From Flemingiibacterium sp045632605 (GTDB lineage Bacteria; Bacillota; Clostridia; Oscillospirales; CAG-272), in assembly GCA_045632605.1 (NCBI GenBank), contig JAZQXA010000046.1:1-18451 (forward strand): 18,451 nucleotides of DNA, in the 5' to 3' direction. Below, one piece after another: positions 6,659 to 13,747 of the stretch (positions within the stretch are counted from its first letter, which is position 1; the number at the start of each line of letters is the position of its first letter). Made by a program: the position numbers and the translations under genes. Under the pieces are notes generated by a model. It was not told the DNA's origin. It made no database searches and saw only the letters and a list, made by a program, of their open reading frames with translations.

Positions 6659-7855
6659 ATGAAACTTTATTTAGCAAAAAATGAATCTGTAAAATCCCCC
6701 TCTGTCGTACTTGACGATATGATTCTCACAAGCGACCTGCCAACAACCGGCGGCTCGAAAATGCTTGAAAATTACATGAGCCTTTTCGGCGCATCTGTAA
6801 TCGAAAAGCTCACTGCAGCAGGATACTCTGTTGCAGGAAAAGCAAATATCGGTGAGTTCGGAATCGACCTTCTCGGCGAAACCTCATATTTCGGTGCTGT
6901 CACCGATGAAAACGGCAAGCTTACCGGCGCATCTGCCGAGCTTGTAAAATCCGGTGAAGTTACAGCAGCTCTCGGACTTGACGTAAACGGCGCAGAAAGA
7001 CGTGCCGCCGCAATGAGCGGACTCGTTTATGTAAAGCCGACTTACGGCACAGTATCGCGTTACGGTACTATTCCGGCGGCTTGCTCCGGTGAAACAGTTG
7101 GCGTAACTGCAAAGACTATAGCTGACTGCAAGGCTGTACTCACGTCAATTGTCGGTCACGATGACAAGGACGGTACTTCTCTTCCCGAAGAAAAATGTGC
7201 GCTTGTTAAGGATGCTCCTGCATCGCTTAAAAAGGTTGCCGTTATAAAATCGCTCACAAAGGATATCGACACCGCTTCGCGTGAAAAGCTTGAAGCTGTA
7301 AAGGCATCGCTCACAGCGGCAGGCGTAAGCGTTGACGAAATCGACTGCGATGTGCTTGCATACGCGAAAACTGCATGGGGAATACTCATGTGCGCAGAGC
7401 TTTGCAACAACGTATCCCGTTATGATGGCGTAAAATACGGTCACAGAACCGAAAATTATAAGACCATCGGGGAGCTTTATACAAACAGCCGCACAGAGGC
7501 ATTCGGCGAGCTTACAAAGACCGCTGTACTCTACGGCTCGGAAACCCTCTCCGACGACAACTATATGCCCGTATACGACAAGTCACTCCGCGTACGCAGA
7601 GTTATCGTTGAAGCTTTTGAAAAACTCCATGCAGAATATGATGCAGTAATCATCCCTGCTTCTTCCAAAGCGGCATATACCGTGGCTGACACTGATGCTA
7701 ACAAGTATATTTCGTTTGACGAAGCACTCTATACTGCACCGGCATCCATTTCGGGACTTCCCACTGTCGTTGCCGGCGGCGTACAGTTCATCGGAAAGGC
7801 ATTTTCCGAGAACACGCTCTTTGAAGCAGCAAAAATAATTGAGGAGGGCAAATAA
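6659..7855 (+). CDS. gatA: GatA-like amidotransferase subunit lacking the amidase catalytic triad (apparent pseudoenzyme)
   Basis: Normal GatA hydrolyses glutamine with a Ser-cisSer-Lys triad and sends ammonia to GatB. GatA identity is clear from SKMLENY (33-39), KPTYGTVSRYGTIP (126-139), GHDDKD (167-172), a C-terminal EYDAVIIPAS and ISGLPTVVAGGVQFIGKAF, and its place between gatC and gatB. At 398 residues it is about 85 shorter than usual: some 60 are missing before the catalytic region, and loops are shortened. By hand alignment the catalytic Lys of the IKDN motif is Asp19 (VLDDM), the cis-Ser of GGSSGGS is Leu88 (KLTGASA, with Thr89 the nearest hydroxyl) and the nucleophile Ser of GSDTGGS is Ala112 (GLDVNGA). 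No GGSS sequence remains. The frame is unbroken, GGAGG (6647-6651) lies 7 bases before the ATG, and gatC abuts upstream, so a frameshifted N-terminus is excluded. Possible role: structural partner of GatB/GatC, with ammonia from another source. Confidence 0.9.
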   Translation: MKLYLAKNESVKSPSVVLDDMILTSDLPTTGGSKMLENYMSLFGASVIEKLTAAGYSVAGKANIGEFGIDLLGETSYFGAVTDENGKLTGASAELVKSGEVTAALGLDVNGAERRAAAMSGLVYVKPTYGTVSRYGTIPAACSGETVGVTAKTIADCKAVLTSIVGHDDKDGTSLPEEKCALVKDAPASLKKVAVIKSLTKDIDTASREKLEAVKASLTAAGVSVDEIDCDVLAYAKTAWGILMCAELCNNVSRYDGVKYGHRTENYKTIGELYTNSRTEAFGELTKTAVLYGSETLSDDNYMPVYDKSLRVRRVIVEAFEKLHAEYDAVIIPASSKAAYTVADTDANKYISFDEALYTAPASISGLPTVVAGGVQFIGKAFSENTLFEAAKIIEEGK

Positions 7856-9298
7856 ATGAGATACGAAACCGTCATCGGTTTGGAAGTTCATGTTGAGCTT
7901 GCAACCGAATCGAAAATTTTCTGCTCCTGCTCCGCAAAATTCGGCGGCGAACAGAATGACCACGTTTGTCCTGCCTGCTGTGGTATGCCCGGTATGCTTC
8001 CGGTTGTCAACAAGCACGTTGTTGACCTCGGCATGACCGCCGGTATGATGCTTAACTGCCATATCAACCGCACCACCACATTCGATAAAAAGAGCTACTA
8101 TTATCCCGACCTGCCCTGCTCGTATCAGACCACACAGTGGTTTGCGCCCGTTGCAGTAAACGGTCTTGTTGATATCGAAACCTCAAAAGGCAAAAAGTCA
8201 ATCAGAATTAAGCAGATTCACATGGAGGAGGACGCAGGAAAGCTCGTTCACGACGACTGGACCGACACTTCCCTCGTTGACTTCAACAGAACAAGCGTAC
8301 CGCTTATCGAAATCGTTTCCCAGCCCGACCTTTCGAGTGCAGAGGAAGTTATCGCTTATCTCGAACGTCTGCGTTCACTGCTCCGCTTTGCAAAGGTTTC
8401 AGACTGCCGCATGGAGCAAGGCTCGATGAGATGCGACGTTAACCTTTCTGTCCGTCCCGAAGGTTCTGATAAGCTCGGCGTTCGCACCGAGATGAAGAAC
8501 ATGAACTCGCTTACTGCCATCACCCGTGCGATTGAATACGAGGTTGCACGTCACATTGATGCAATCGAAAACGGCACAGAAGAGCTTGTTCAGGAAACAC
8601 GCCGCTGGGACGATGTCAAGGGCAAATCCTATGCGATGCGTAACAAGGAAACAGCCGGCGACTACCGCTATTTCCCTGACCCCAACATCATGCCCGTTGT
8701 TATCGATGACGAGTGGTATGCCGGAATTAAGTCAACACTTCCCGAGTTTCCAGAAATCAAGCGTGCAAGATATATCGGCGAGCTTGGACTCACCGAATAT
8801 GATGCCGACCTTCTTGTTGCAAGCCGTGCATTCTGCGATTGCTTTGAAGCGGCATACGAAGTCTGCGGCTCGGCAAAGGAAGTTGCAAATTGGCTTATTT
8901 CCGACTGCATGAACATCTTAAACCGCAAGCAGATGACCGTTGACGAATTAAAGCTCGACGGAAAATCACTCGGCGAGCTGATAAAGCTCTGTATGGACGG
9001 CAAGGTAAACCGCGGAAACGCAAAGAAGATTCTTACTGAAATGTTTGAATCCGACACAGTTATAAACCCGCTTGAATACGCCGAAAAGAACGGCCTCATC
9101 GTTTCCAATGACACCGGAAAGATGGATGAAGTTATCAAGGCGGCAGTTGCGGCTGACCCGAAAGCCGTCGCTGATTTCAAGGGCGGCAAGGAAAAAGCAC
9201 TTTTAGCAATCTTCGGCAAGTGCATGAAAGAGCTTAAAGGCAACTGCGACCCGCAGATGCTCCGCGAAGCACTTCTCAAATATATTGACAGCATATAA
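7856..9298 (+). CDS. gatB: Asp/Glu-tRNA(Asn/Gln) amidotransferase subunit B
   Basis: GatB binds the mischarged tRNA, phosphorylates the Asp/Glu side chain with ATP and amidates it. The 480-residue length is normal. Visible: the N-terminal ETVIGLEVHVEL (4-15); metal-binding cysteines CSCS and CPACC (23, 25, 38, 41); FDKKSYYYPDLP (76-87); HMEEDAGKLVHD (122-133); FNRTSVPLIEIVSQPD (143-158); MEQGSMRCDVNLSVRP; ETRRWDD and DYRYFPDP, all matching the family. The helical and YqeY-like tail (about 295-480) binds the tRNA elbow. The ATG follows the gatA TAA with no gap; GGAGG (7843-7847) lies inside gatA, so translation is probably coupled. Unlike GatA next to it, this subunit keeps its hallmark motifs, so the kinase and transfer steps should work. 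Confidence 0.96.
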   Translation: MRYETVIGLEVHVELATESKIFCSCSAKFGGEQNDHVCPACCGMPGMLPVVNKHVVDLGMTAGMMLNCHINRTTTFDKKSYYYPDLPCSYQTTQWFAPVAVNGLVDIETSKGKKSIRIKQIHMEEDAGKLVHDDWTDTSLVDFNRTSVPLIEIVSQPDLSSAEEVIAYLERLRSLLRFAKVSDCRMEQGSMRCDVNLSVRPEGSDKLGVRTEMKNMNSLTAITRAIEYEVARHIDAIENGTEELVQETRRWDDVKGKSYAMRNKETAGDYRYFPDPNIMPVVIDDEWYAGIKSTLPEFPEIKRARYIGELGLTEYDADLLVASRAFCDCFEAAYEVCGSAKEVANWLISDCMNILNRKQMTVDELKLDGKSLGELIKLCMDGKVNRGNAKKILTEMFESDTVINPLEYAEKNGLIVSNDTGKMDEVIKAAVAADPKAVADFKGGKEKALLAIFGKCMKELKGNCDPQMLREALLKYIDSI

Positions 9299-9305
9299 CA
9301 GAATT

Positions 9306-9336
9306 GTTCCCCCGTCATGGGGGAACTTTTTATTTC
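9306..9336 (+). terminator. Rho-independent terminator of the aspS-gatCAB operon
   Basis: A perfect 8-bp stem, GTTCCCCC (9306-9313) with GGGGGAAC (9319-9326), a 5-base loop, then TTTTTATTT. It starts 8 bases after the gatB stop. Confidence 0.93.
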
Positions 9337-9340
9337 TCAC

Positions 9341-9369
9341 TTGAAAATTATCACAAAATATGATACAAT
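9341..9369 (+). promoter_or_regulatory. Promoter of the larA-family gene
   Basis: TTGAAA (9341-9346), 17 bases, TACAAT (9364-9369). The leader to the ATG at 9395 is only about 20 bases and holds AAGGAG (9383-9388); there is no room for a riboswitch. Confidence 0.8.
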
Positions 9370-9394
9370 ATAAAAAAAGCATAAGGAGCACCCT

Positions 9395-10672
9395 ATGACA
9401 AAAATTAGTTTACCTTACGGAAAAGAATATATAACTGCCGAAATCCCCGAAAACCGTCTGAACGCCGTTCTCGTTTCGCGCCTGCACGGCTACAAAGCAA
9501 ATGTAAGCGAGGATGAACTGATACAAAATGCCATCTCGAATCCTATCGGTTCTGCACCACTTCATGAGCTTGCACAAGGCAAAAACAAGGTTGTCATCAT
9601 AGCAAGCGACCACACGCGTCCCGTCCCGAGCAAGGTGATAATTCCGCCGATGCTTGAACAAATTCGGCGCGGCAATCCCGATGCAGATATAACACTTCTT
9701 ATCGCAACCGGCTGTCACAGAGGAACAACCCTGTCGGAGCTTCGTGAAAAATTCGGTGACGACATTGTAAACCGTGAAAAAATTGTTGTGCATGACTGTT
9801 CTGATAAAAACAATCTTGTCACTATCGGAACACTCCCGTCAGGAGGAAAGCTTGAAATAAACAGACTCGCATACGAAGCCGACCTGCTCGTTTCTGAGGG
9901 CTTCATAGAACCTCATTTTTTTGCAGGATTCTCAGGCGGCAGAAAGAGCGTACTCCCGGGAATTGCAAGCCGCGAGTCAGTCCTTGCTAATCATTGCTCG
10001 GAATTTATAGCTCATCCAAAGGCGCGCACAGGAATACTTGAAAATAACCCTATACATAACGATATGCTCTGGGCGGCAAAGGCGGCAAAGCTCGCGTTCA
10101 TCGTGAATGTCGTCATTGATGATAATAAACGTCCGATTTTCGCAGTTGCAGGTAACGTTGAATCCGCGCACAAAAAAGGATGCGAATTTCTGTCAAGTCT
10201 TTGCACAGTCAAGGCAGCGTCTGCCGATATAGTTATCACAACAAACGGCGGATTTCCGCTTGACCAGAACATATATCAGGCTGTTAAAGGCATGACCGCA
10301 GCAGAAGCAACTGTAAAAGACGGCGGTGTTATCATTATGCTCGCAAAATCCAACGACGGTCACGGCGGCGAAGCGTTTTACCGCCAGCTCGCTGATGAAC
10401 CGAACATTGACAAAACGATGAATCTTTTTCTCTCACGAAACAGAAACGAAACTGTACCCGATCAGTGGCAGACACAAATATTCCTCCGCGTGCTGAAAAA
10501 AGCAAGTGTAGTCTACATATCAGATGCACCTGATGATATGATACGGAATATGCACATGACACCGGCGCACTCCGTTGAAGAAGCACTTCGTGTTGCGGAA
10601 AATTTACTCAACAACAAAAACGCATCAGTCACCGTCATACCCGACGGAGTTTCGGTTATGGTTACCGAATAA
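9395..10672 (+). CDS. larA: LarA-family nickel-pincer racemase/epimerase (lactate racemase-like)
   Basis: LarA racemises lactate or epimerises related 2-hydroxyacids using a nickel-pincer nucleotide tethered to a lysine. At 425 residues it is nearly the length of Lactobacillus plantarum LarA, and the active-site residues known there fall at the same numbers: Asp72 and Arg75 (DHTR), His108 (GCHRG), His174 (EPHFF), cofactor Lys184 (SGGRKS), nickel ligand His200 (ANH), Gln295 and Lys298 (YQAVK). The enzyme should therefore be active if the cofactor is made. The cofactor genes larB, larC and larE are not in this window, and the gene stands alone between its own promoter and terminator. The family includes members acting on other 2-hydroxyacids, so lactate is only the default substrate. 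A genomic larBCE set would be required. Confidence 0.9.
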   Translation: MTKISLPYGKEYITAEIPENRLNAVLVSRLHGYKANVSEDELIQNAISNPIGSAPLHELAQGKNKVVIIASDHTRPVPSKVIIPPMLEQIRRGNPDADITLLIATGCHRGTTLSELREKFGDDIVNREKIVVHDCSDKNNLVTIGTLPSGGKLEINRLAYEADLLVSEGFIEPHFFAGFSGGRKSVLPGIASRESVLANHCSEFIAHPKARTGILENNPIHNDMLWAAKAAKLAFIVNVVIDDNKRPIFAVAGNVESAHKKGCEFLSSLCTVKAASADIVITTNGGFPLDQNIYQAVKGMTAAEATVKDGGVIIMLAKSNDGHGGEAFYRQLADEPNIDKTMNLFLSRNRNETVPDQWQTQIFLRVLKKASVVYISDAPDDMIRNMHMTPAHSVEEALRVAENLLNNKNASVTVIPDGVSVMVTE

Positions 10673-10679
10673 ATAATGT

Positions 10680-10707
10680 GAGCAGTTCAATCGACCTGCT
10701 CTTTTTT
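10680..10707 (+). terminator. Terminator of the larA-family gene
   Basis: GAGCAG (10680-10685) pairs with CTGCTC (10696-10701) across a 10-base loop, followed by six T. It lies between the convergent ends of larA and dinB. In the minus direction the same hairpin lacks a U-tract directly after the stem, so I assign it to the plus strand only. Confidence 0.8.
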
Positions 10708-11941
10708 ATTTACTATCCGCCTCTGCACGGTGCTTTTTTCCGACACTTACAGAAACACTTCCGCGTTTTATGAGGTCAGAGCCGAATTTTTTTCGTATAT
10801 CGTCAACAGTTCTGTCAAGCTTCCGTTCACGCTCAAGATACCGTTCGCGTTCCTCGTCGGGAAATAAGCTTAACTGTTCTGCGTGTCCTCGGTCAAGCTC
10901 TGTAAGCGAAAGTCCAAGCAGCCGAAGCGGAGTTTTTCCGTTCCATAATTCACGAAGCAGGCTCACAGCCTCGCGGTGTACCTCACCTGTAATATCTGTA
11001 GATTCCGGCAATTTCTTTTGATGCGACCGATTGACAAATTCACTCGTTCTTATCGAAACCGAAAGACAGTAAGCCCTCACACTGTCCGCACGGAGTCTGG
11101 ATGTAACGCTGTCTGCAAGCGCAAGCATAACCGCATCCGCAGCTTCATATGAAGTTACATCTTCTTCCAGCGTCGTTGAATTACTGTAACCCTTTGCCTC
11201 CTCTGGCACTTCAAGCACAGGTGAGGTGTCAATTCCGTTTGCACACCGATGAATATACTCCCCTTGCTTAACTCCCAGAAACGAAATCAGCGTATTTATG
11301 TCACACTTCGCGGCATCACCGATTTTATAAATTCCGTGACGTGTAAGCTGTTCAGCCGTTGCACCGCCGACACCGAAAAGCTCCCTGACCGGAAGTCCCC
11401 ACATTTTCGTGGGTATTTCTTCAGGAAACAGTGTGTGCACCTTGTCCGGCTTTTCAAAATCGCTTGCCATTTTTGCGCAGAGCTTATTTTCGCCGATACC
11501 GATATTTACTGTGAAACCAAGTGTGTCGCGTATCTCATTTTTTATCGTATAAGCAACAGCAACCGGGTCTGAATAAATTTTCTCCATTCCGCTCATATCG
11601 AGAAAGCATTCATCAATCGAATACTTCTCAACAACCGGAGTATATTTTTCGCATATCTCCATAAACGCCCGTGAGCAGGCAACATACAGCGAAAAATCCG
11701 GCTTTGCAAGCACAAGCTGCGGACATTTTCGAAGTGCCATACCGACCGGTTCTCCGGTTTTTACACTATACTTTTTCGCCGGAATGGATTTTGCAAGCAC
11801 AACCCCACGTCTTGTATCCCTATCACCGCCAATTGCCGACGGGATAAGCCGCAAATCGGGCAATCCCTCTTTAACGCGCTTCGTCGCTTCCCACGACAAA
11901 AACGCACTGTTTACATCAACATGAAAAATCAGCCGCCGCAA
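10706..11941 (-). CDS. dinB: DNA polymerase IV (Y-family translesion polymerase)
   Basis: A low-fidelity polymerase that bypasses DNA damage. The 411-residue product shows HVDVNSAF (7-14: catalytic Asp9, Phe14 at the steric-gate position), SIDECFLD (108-115: catalytic Asp110 and Glu111), a helix-hairpin-helix thumb region (GLPVRELFGVGGATAEQL, 182-199), the little-finger domain (about 245-350) and a classic beta-clamp binding motif QLSLF (356-360), then a basic tail. Start: TTG at 11941 with GGAGG 8 bases upstream (11950-11954 on the plus strand); the nearby ATG at 11946 is out of frame. It has its own promoter with a LexA box at the start site, so it should be SOS-induced. Alternative: another clostridial Y-family paralogue, but the clamp motif and full catalytic set favour Pol IV. 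Confidence 0.94.
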   Translation of the reverse strand: MRRLIFHVDVNSAFLSWEATKRVKEGLPDLRLIPSAIGGDRDTRRGVVLAKSIPAKKYSVKTGEPVGMALRKCPQLVLAKPDFSLYVACSRAFMEICEKYTPVVEKYSIDECFLDMSGMEKIYSDPVAVAYTIKNEIRDTLGFTVNIGIGENKLCAKMASDFEKPDKVHTLFPEEIPTKMWGLPVRELFGVGGATAEQLTRHGIYKIGDAAKCDINTLISFLGVKQGEYIHRCANGIDTSPVLEVPEEAKGYSNSTTLEEDVTSYEAADAVMLALADSVTSRLRADSVRAYCLSVSIRTSEFVNRSHQKKLPESTDITGEVHREAVSLLRELWNGKTPLRLLGLSLTELDRGHAEQLSLFPDEERERYLERERKLDRTVDDIRKKFGSDLIKRGSVSVSVGKKHRAEADSK

Positions 11942-11949
11942 CTCATCCG

Positions 11950-11954
11950 CCTCC
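11950..11954 (-). promoter_or_regulatory. Ribosome binding site for the TTG start of dinB
   Basis: GGAGG on the minus strand lies 8 bases before TTG (11941). It supports a TTG start, since the closer ATG (11946-11944) is in another frame and only 3 bases from this site. Confidence 0.8.
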
Positions 11955-11959
11955 CACCC

Positions 11960-11973
11960 CGAACATTTGTTCT
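11960..11973 (-). promoter_or_regulatory. LexA (SOS) box of dinB
   Basis: On the minus strand AGAACAAATGTTCG: the palindrome GAAC-N4-GTTC that forms the core of the Bacillus/Clostridium LexA site (CGAACRNRYGTTYC), with the central AAAT fitting RNRY. It lies 3 bases downstream of the -10 element, over the transcription start, where a bound repressor would block initiation. Confidence 0.85.
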
Positions 11974-11976
11974 TTT

Positions 11977-12005
11977 ATTATATCATACATTTCCCCAAAA
12001 ATCAA
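11977..12005 (-). promoter_or_regulatory. Promoter of dinB
   Basis: On the minus strand TTGATT (12005-12000), 17 bases, TATAAT (11982-11977). It separates dinB from the operon upstream on the same strand and is followed at once by the LexA box. Confidence 0.85.
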
Positions 12006-12025
12006 GAGCAAAATCAAATTTCCAT

Positions 12026-12064
12026 AAAAAAATTGAAGCTGCCGAAAAAATGACAGCTTCAATT
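12026..12064 (-). terminator. Terminator of the cdaA-cdaR-FAD dehydrogenase operon
   Basis: An 11-bp perfect stem, AATTGAAGCTG (12031-12041) with CAGCTTCAATT (12054-12064), a 12-base loop, and on the minus strand a run of T after the stem. It begins 5 bases past the stop of the FAD gene. Confidence 0.88.
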
Positions 12065-12069
12065 TTAAT

Positions 12070-13746
12070 TTATTCAATTGGCTTGTAAAGACGCATAATC
12101 TGCATTGCGGTGTTAATGCCGTCAACAGCCGCACTGGTGATACCTCCGGCATACCCAGCACCCTCTCCGCACGGATAAAGATTGTCTGCTGCAGATGCAG
12201 TCAAGGATTCACCGCGCAGGATTCGCACGGGTGAGGATGTTCGTGTTTCAACGCCGGTGAGTACCGTATCGCGTGAATCGAAACCACGGATTTTCTTTCC
12301 GAAATTGCAGAATCCGCGTTTTAACATATCCGTGACAAACGGCGGAAGTATCGACGACATATCACAAAGCGTATATATTCCGTTTCGGTATGTCGGCTGA
12401 ACCCTCGTTGGTTCGGTGAAATTTGATGTTTTTCCGTCGAGAAAATCGCCAAGTGTTTCAAGCGGTGCACGGTAATCGTGCTCACCTGTGTCAGCAGCAT
12501 TGTATGCGGCACGTTCAAGGCTGCGCTGAAAATCCACGCCGGCTTTCCATGTACCGCCTATGTCTTCGGGGAATACAGAAACAACTATTGCCGCATTAGC
12601 GTTTTTGCCGTCGCGTGCATAGCGGCTCATTCCGTTTGTAACGATGCCGCCTTCTTCGCTTGCGGAAGCCATAACCTCGCCGCCGGGACACATACAAAAG
12701 CTATATACGCCGCGCGCCGTGTCGGAAACGATCCCCTCTTCTTTTTCCCGGTATGAAAGTGCATATTCTCCGGGTGGAAGTATACGTTTTCCGGTTTTAT
12801 CACAAAGCTCCGCCGCATCTCCGTAAAGTGCCGTATCAATGTCACTTTGCAGATGCTCTGCACGAACACCGACCGAAAACGGCTTCGGTACAAGCATAAC
12901 ACCACGTGACGCAAGCATATCGTAAGTATCACGCGCACTATGCCCGACAGCCAAAACCACCGCACCGCACTCGATTTCCGAAAATCCGCCGCGAGCTTCG
13001 GTCTTAACCGAGCTTACATGACCGTTTGAAGCTGAAATGTCACAAAGCTTGGTGTTGTAGTGAATCTCACCGCCAAGCTCACATATTCTGTTCGCGATAC
13101 CGTCAACAACCGAAAGAAGTCTATCCGTTCCGACGTGCGGTTTTGCAAGCCAGAGTATCTCCTCAGGTGCGCCGAATTCAACAAAACGCTCGAGAACATA
13201 TGAGCAGCGTGAATCGTTTATCCGTGTAACAAGCTTACCGTCTGAAAATGTACCAGCACCGCCTGCTCCGAACTGAATATTTGTTTCGGTATCGAGCTTG
13301 CCGGTTTTTATAAATCTTTCCACCGCCTCACAGCGCGATTTAACATCCGCTCCACGTTCAATAACTACCGGGCGGTAACCGTTCTCGGCAAGAATCAGCG
13401 CGGCAAACATTCCGGCAGGACCGAAACCGACAACAAGCGGTCTTGCACCGAGTGCTTTGCTGCCGTATTCGACCGCAAGCGATTCACGCCGAACCGCTTC
13501 GGTGTCTTTAAGTGCTGTTATCTTACTGTATTTACGGTCATTTATATCACATTCGACCACAACCGACATAACGAAGGTCGGAAGTTCTCCACTGCGCTTT
13601 CTTGCATCAATCGAGCGCTTGTGAAGTGCCGCCGAAATATATTCCACGTCAGTCAGCGACAGCCGCCGCCGTGCCTGAATGAAGGCATCTTCAATCGGCG
13701 CGGTCAGCGGCAGTCTGATATTTTTTACTATTATCTGTCTTTTCAT
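12070..13746 (-). CDS. COG2509-type FAD-dependent dehydrogenase, substrate unknown
   Basis: A 558-residue predicted flavoprotein. The FAD-binding Rossmann motif is VVGFGPAGMFAALILAENG (105-123), ending in VVIERG (127-132); before it lies an N-terminal domain of about 100 residues typical of this family. Further signatures are FGAGGAGTFSDGKL, VLAVGHSARDTYDML, and a C-terminal FAD contact YPCGEGAGYAGGITSAA. This matches the uncharacterised FAD-dependent dehydrogenases of COG2509, widespread in anaerobes; no physiological substrate is established as far as I know. It is the third gene of the cdaA-cdaR operon: its ATG is 1 base past the cdaR stop, so translation is coupled. In many Firmicutes glmM stands in this position. 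No membrane segment or signal peptide is seen, so it should be cytoplasmic. Confidence 0.9.
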   Translation of the reverse strand: MKRQIIVKNIRLPLTAPIEDAFIQARRRLSLTDVEYISAALHKRSIDARKRSGELPTFVMSVVVECDINDRKYSKITALKDTEAVRRESLAVEYGSKALGARPLVVGFGPAGMFAALILAENGYRPVVIERGADVKSRCEAVERFIKTGKLDTETNIQFGAGGAGTFSDGKLVTRINDSRCSYVLERFVEFGAPEEILWLAKPHVGTDRLLSVVDGIANRICELGGEIHYNTKLCDISASNGHVSSVKTEARGGFSEIECGAVVLAVGHSARDTYDMLASRGVMLVPKPFSVGVRAEHLQSDIDTALYGDAAELCDKTGKRILPPGEYALSYREKEEGIVSDTARGVYSFCMCPGGEVMASASEEGGIVTNGMSRYARDGKNANAAIVVSVFPEDIGGTWKAGVDFQRSLERAAYNAADTGEHDYRAPLETLGDFLDGKTSNFTEPTRVQPTYRNGIYTLCDMSSILPPFVTDMLKRGFCNFGKKIRGFDSRDTVLTGVETRTSSPVRILRGESLTASAADNLYPCGEGAGYAGGITSAAVDGINTAMQIMRLYKPIE

Positions 13747-13747
13747 A

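Noticed and set aside
6647..6800. Frameshift or sequencing error hiding the missing N-terminus and triad of GatA.
   Set aside because: There is no room between gatC and gatA for the missing part, and the substitutions at the three catalytic positions lie within well-aligned blocks of one continuous frame.
8668..9318. Open frame of 216 codons on the minus strand inside gatB.
   Set aside because: It is Ser/Phe-rich antisense shadow coding over a conserved gene and its terminator.
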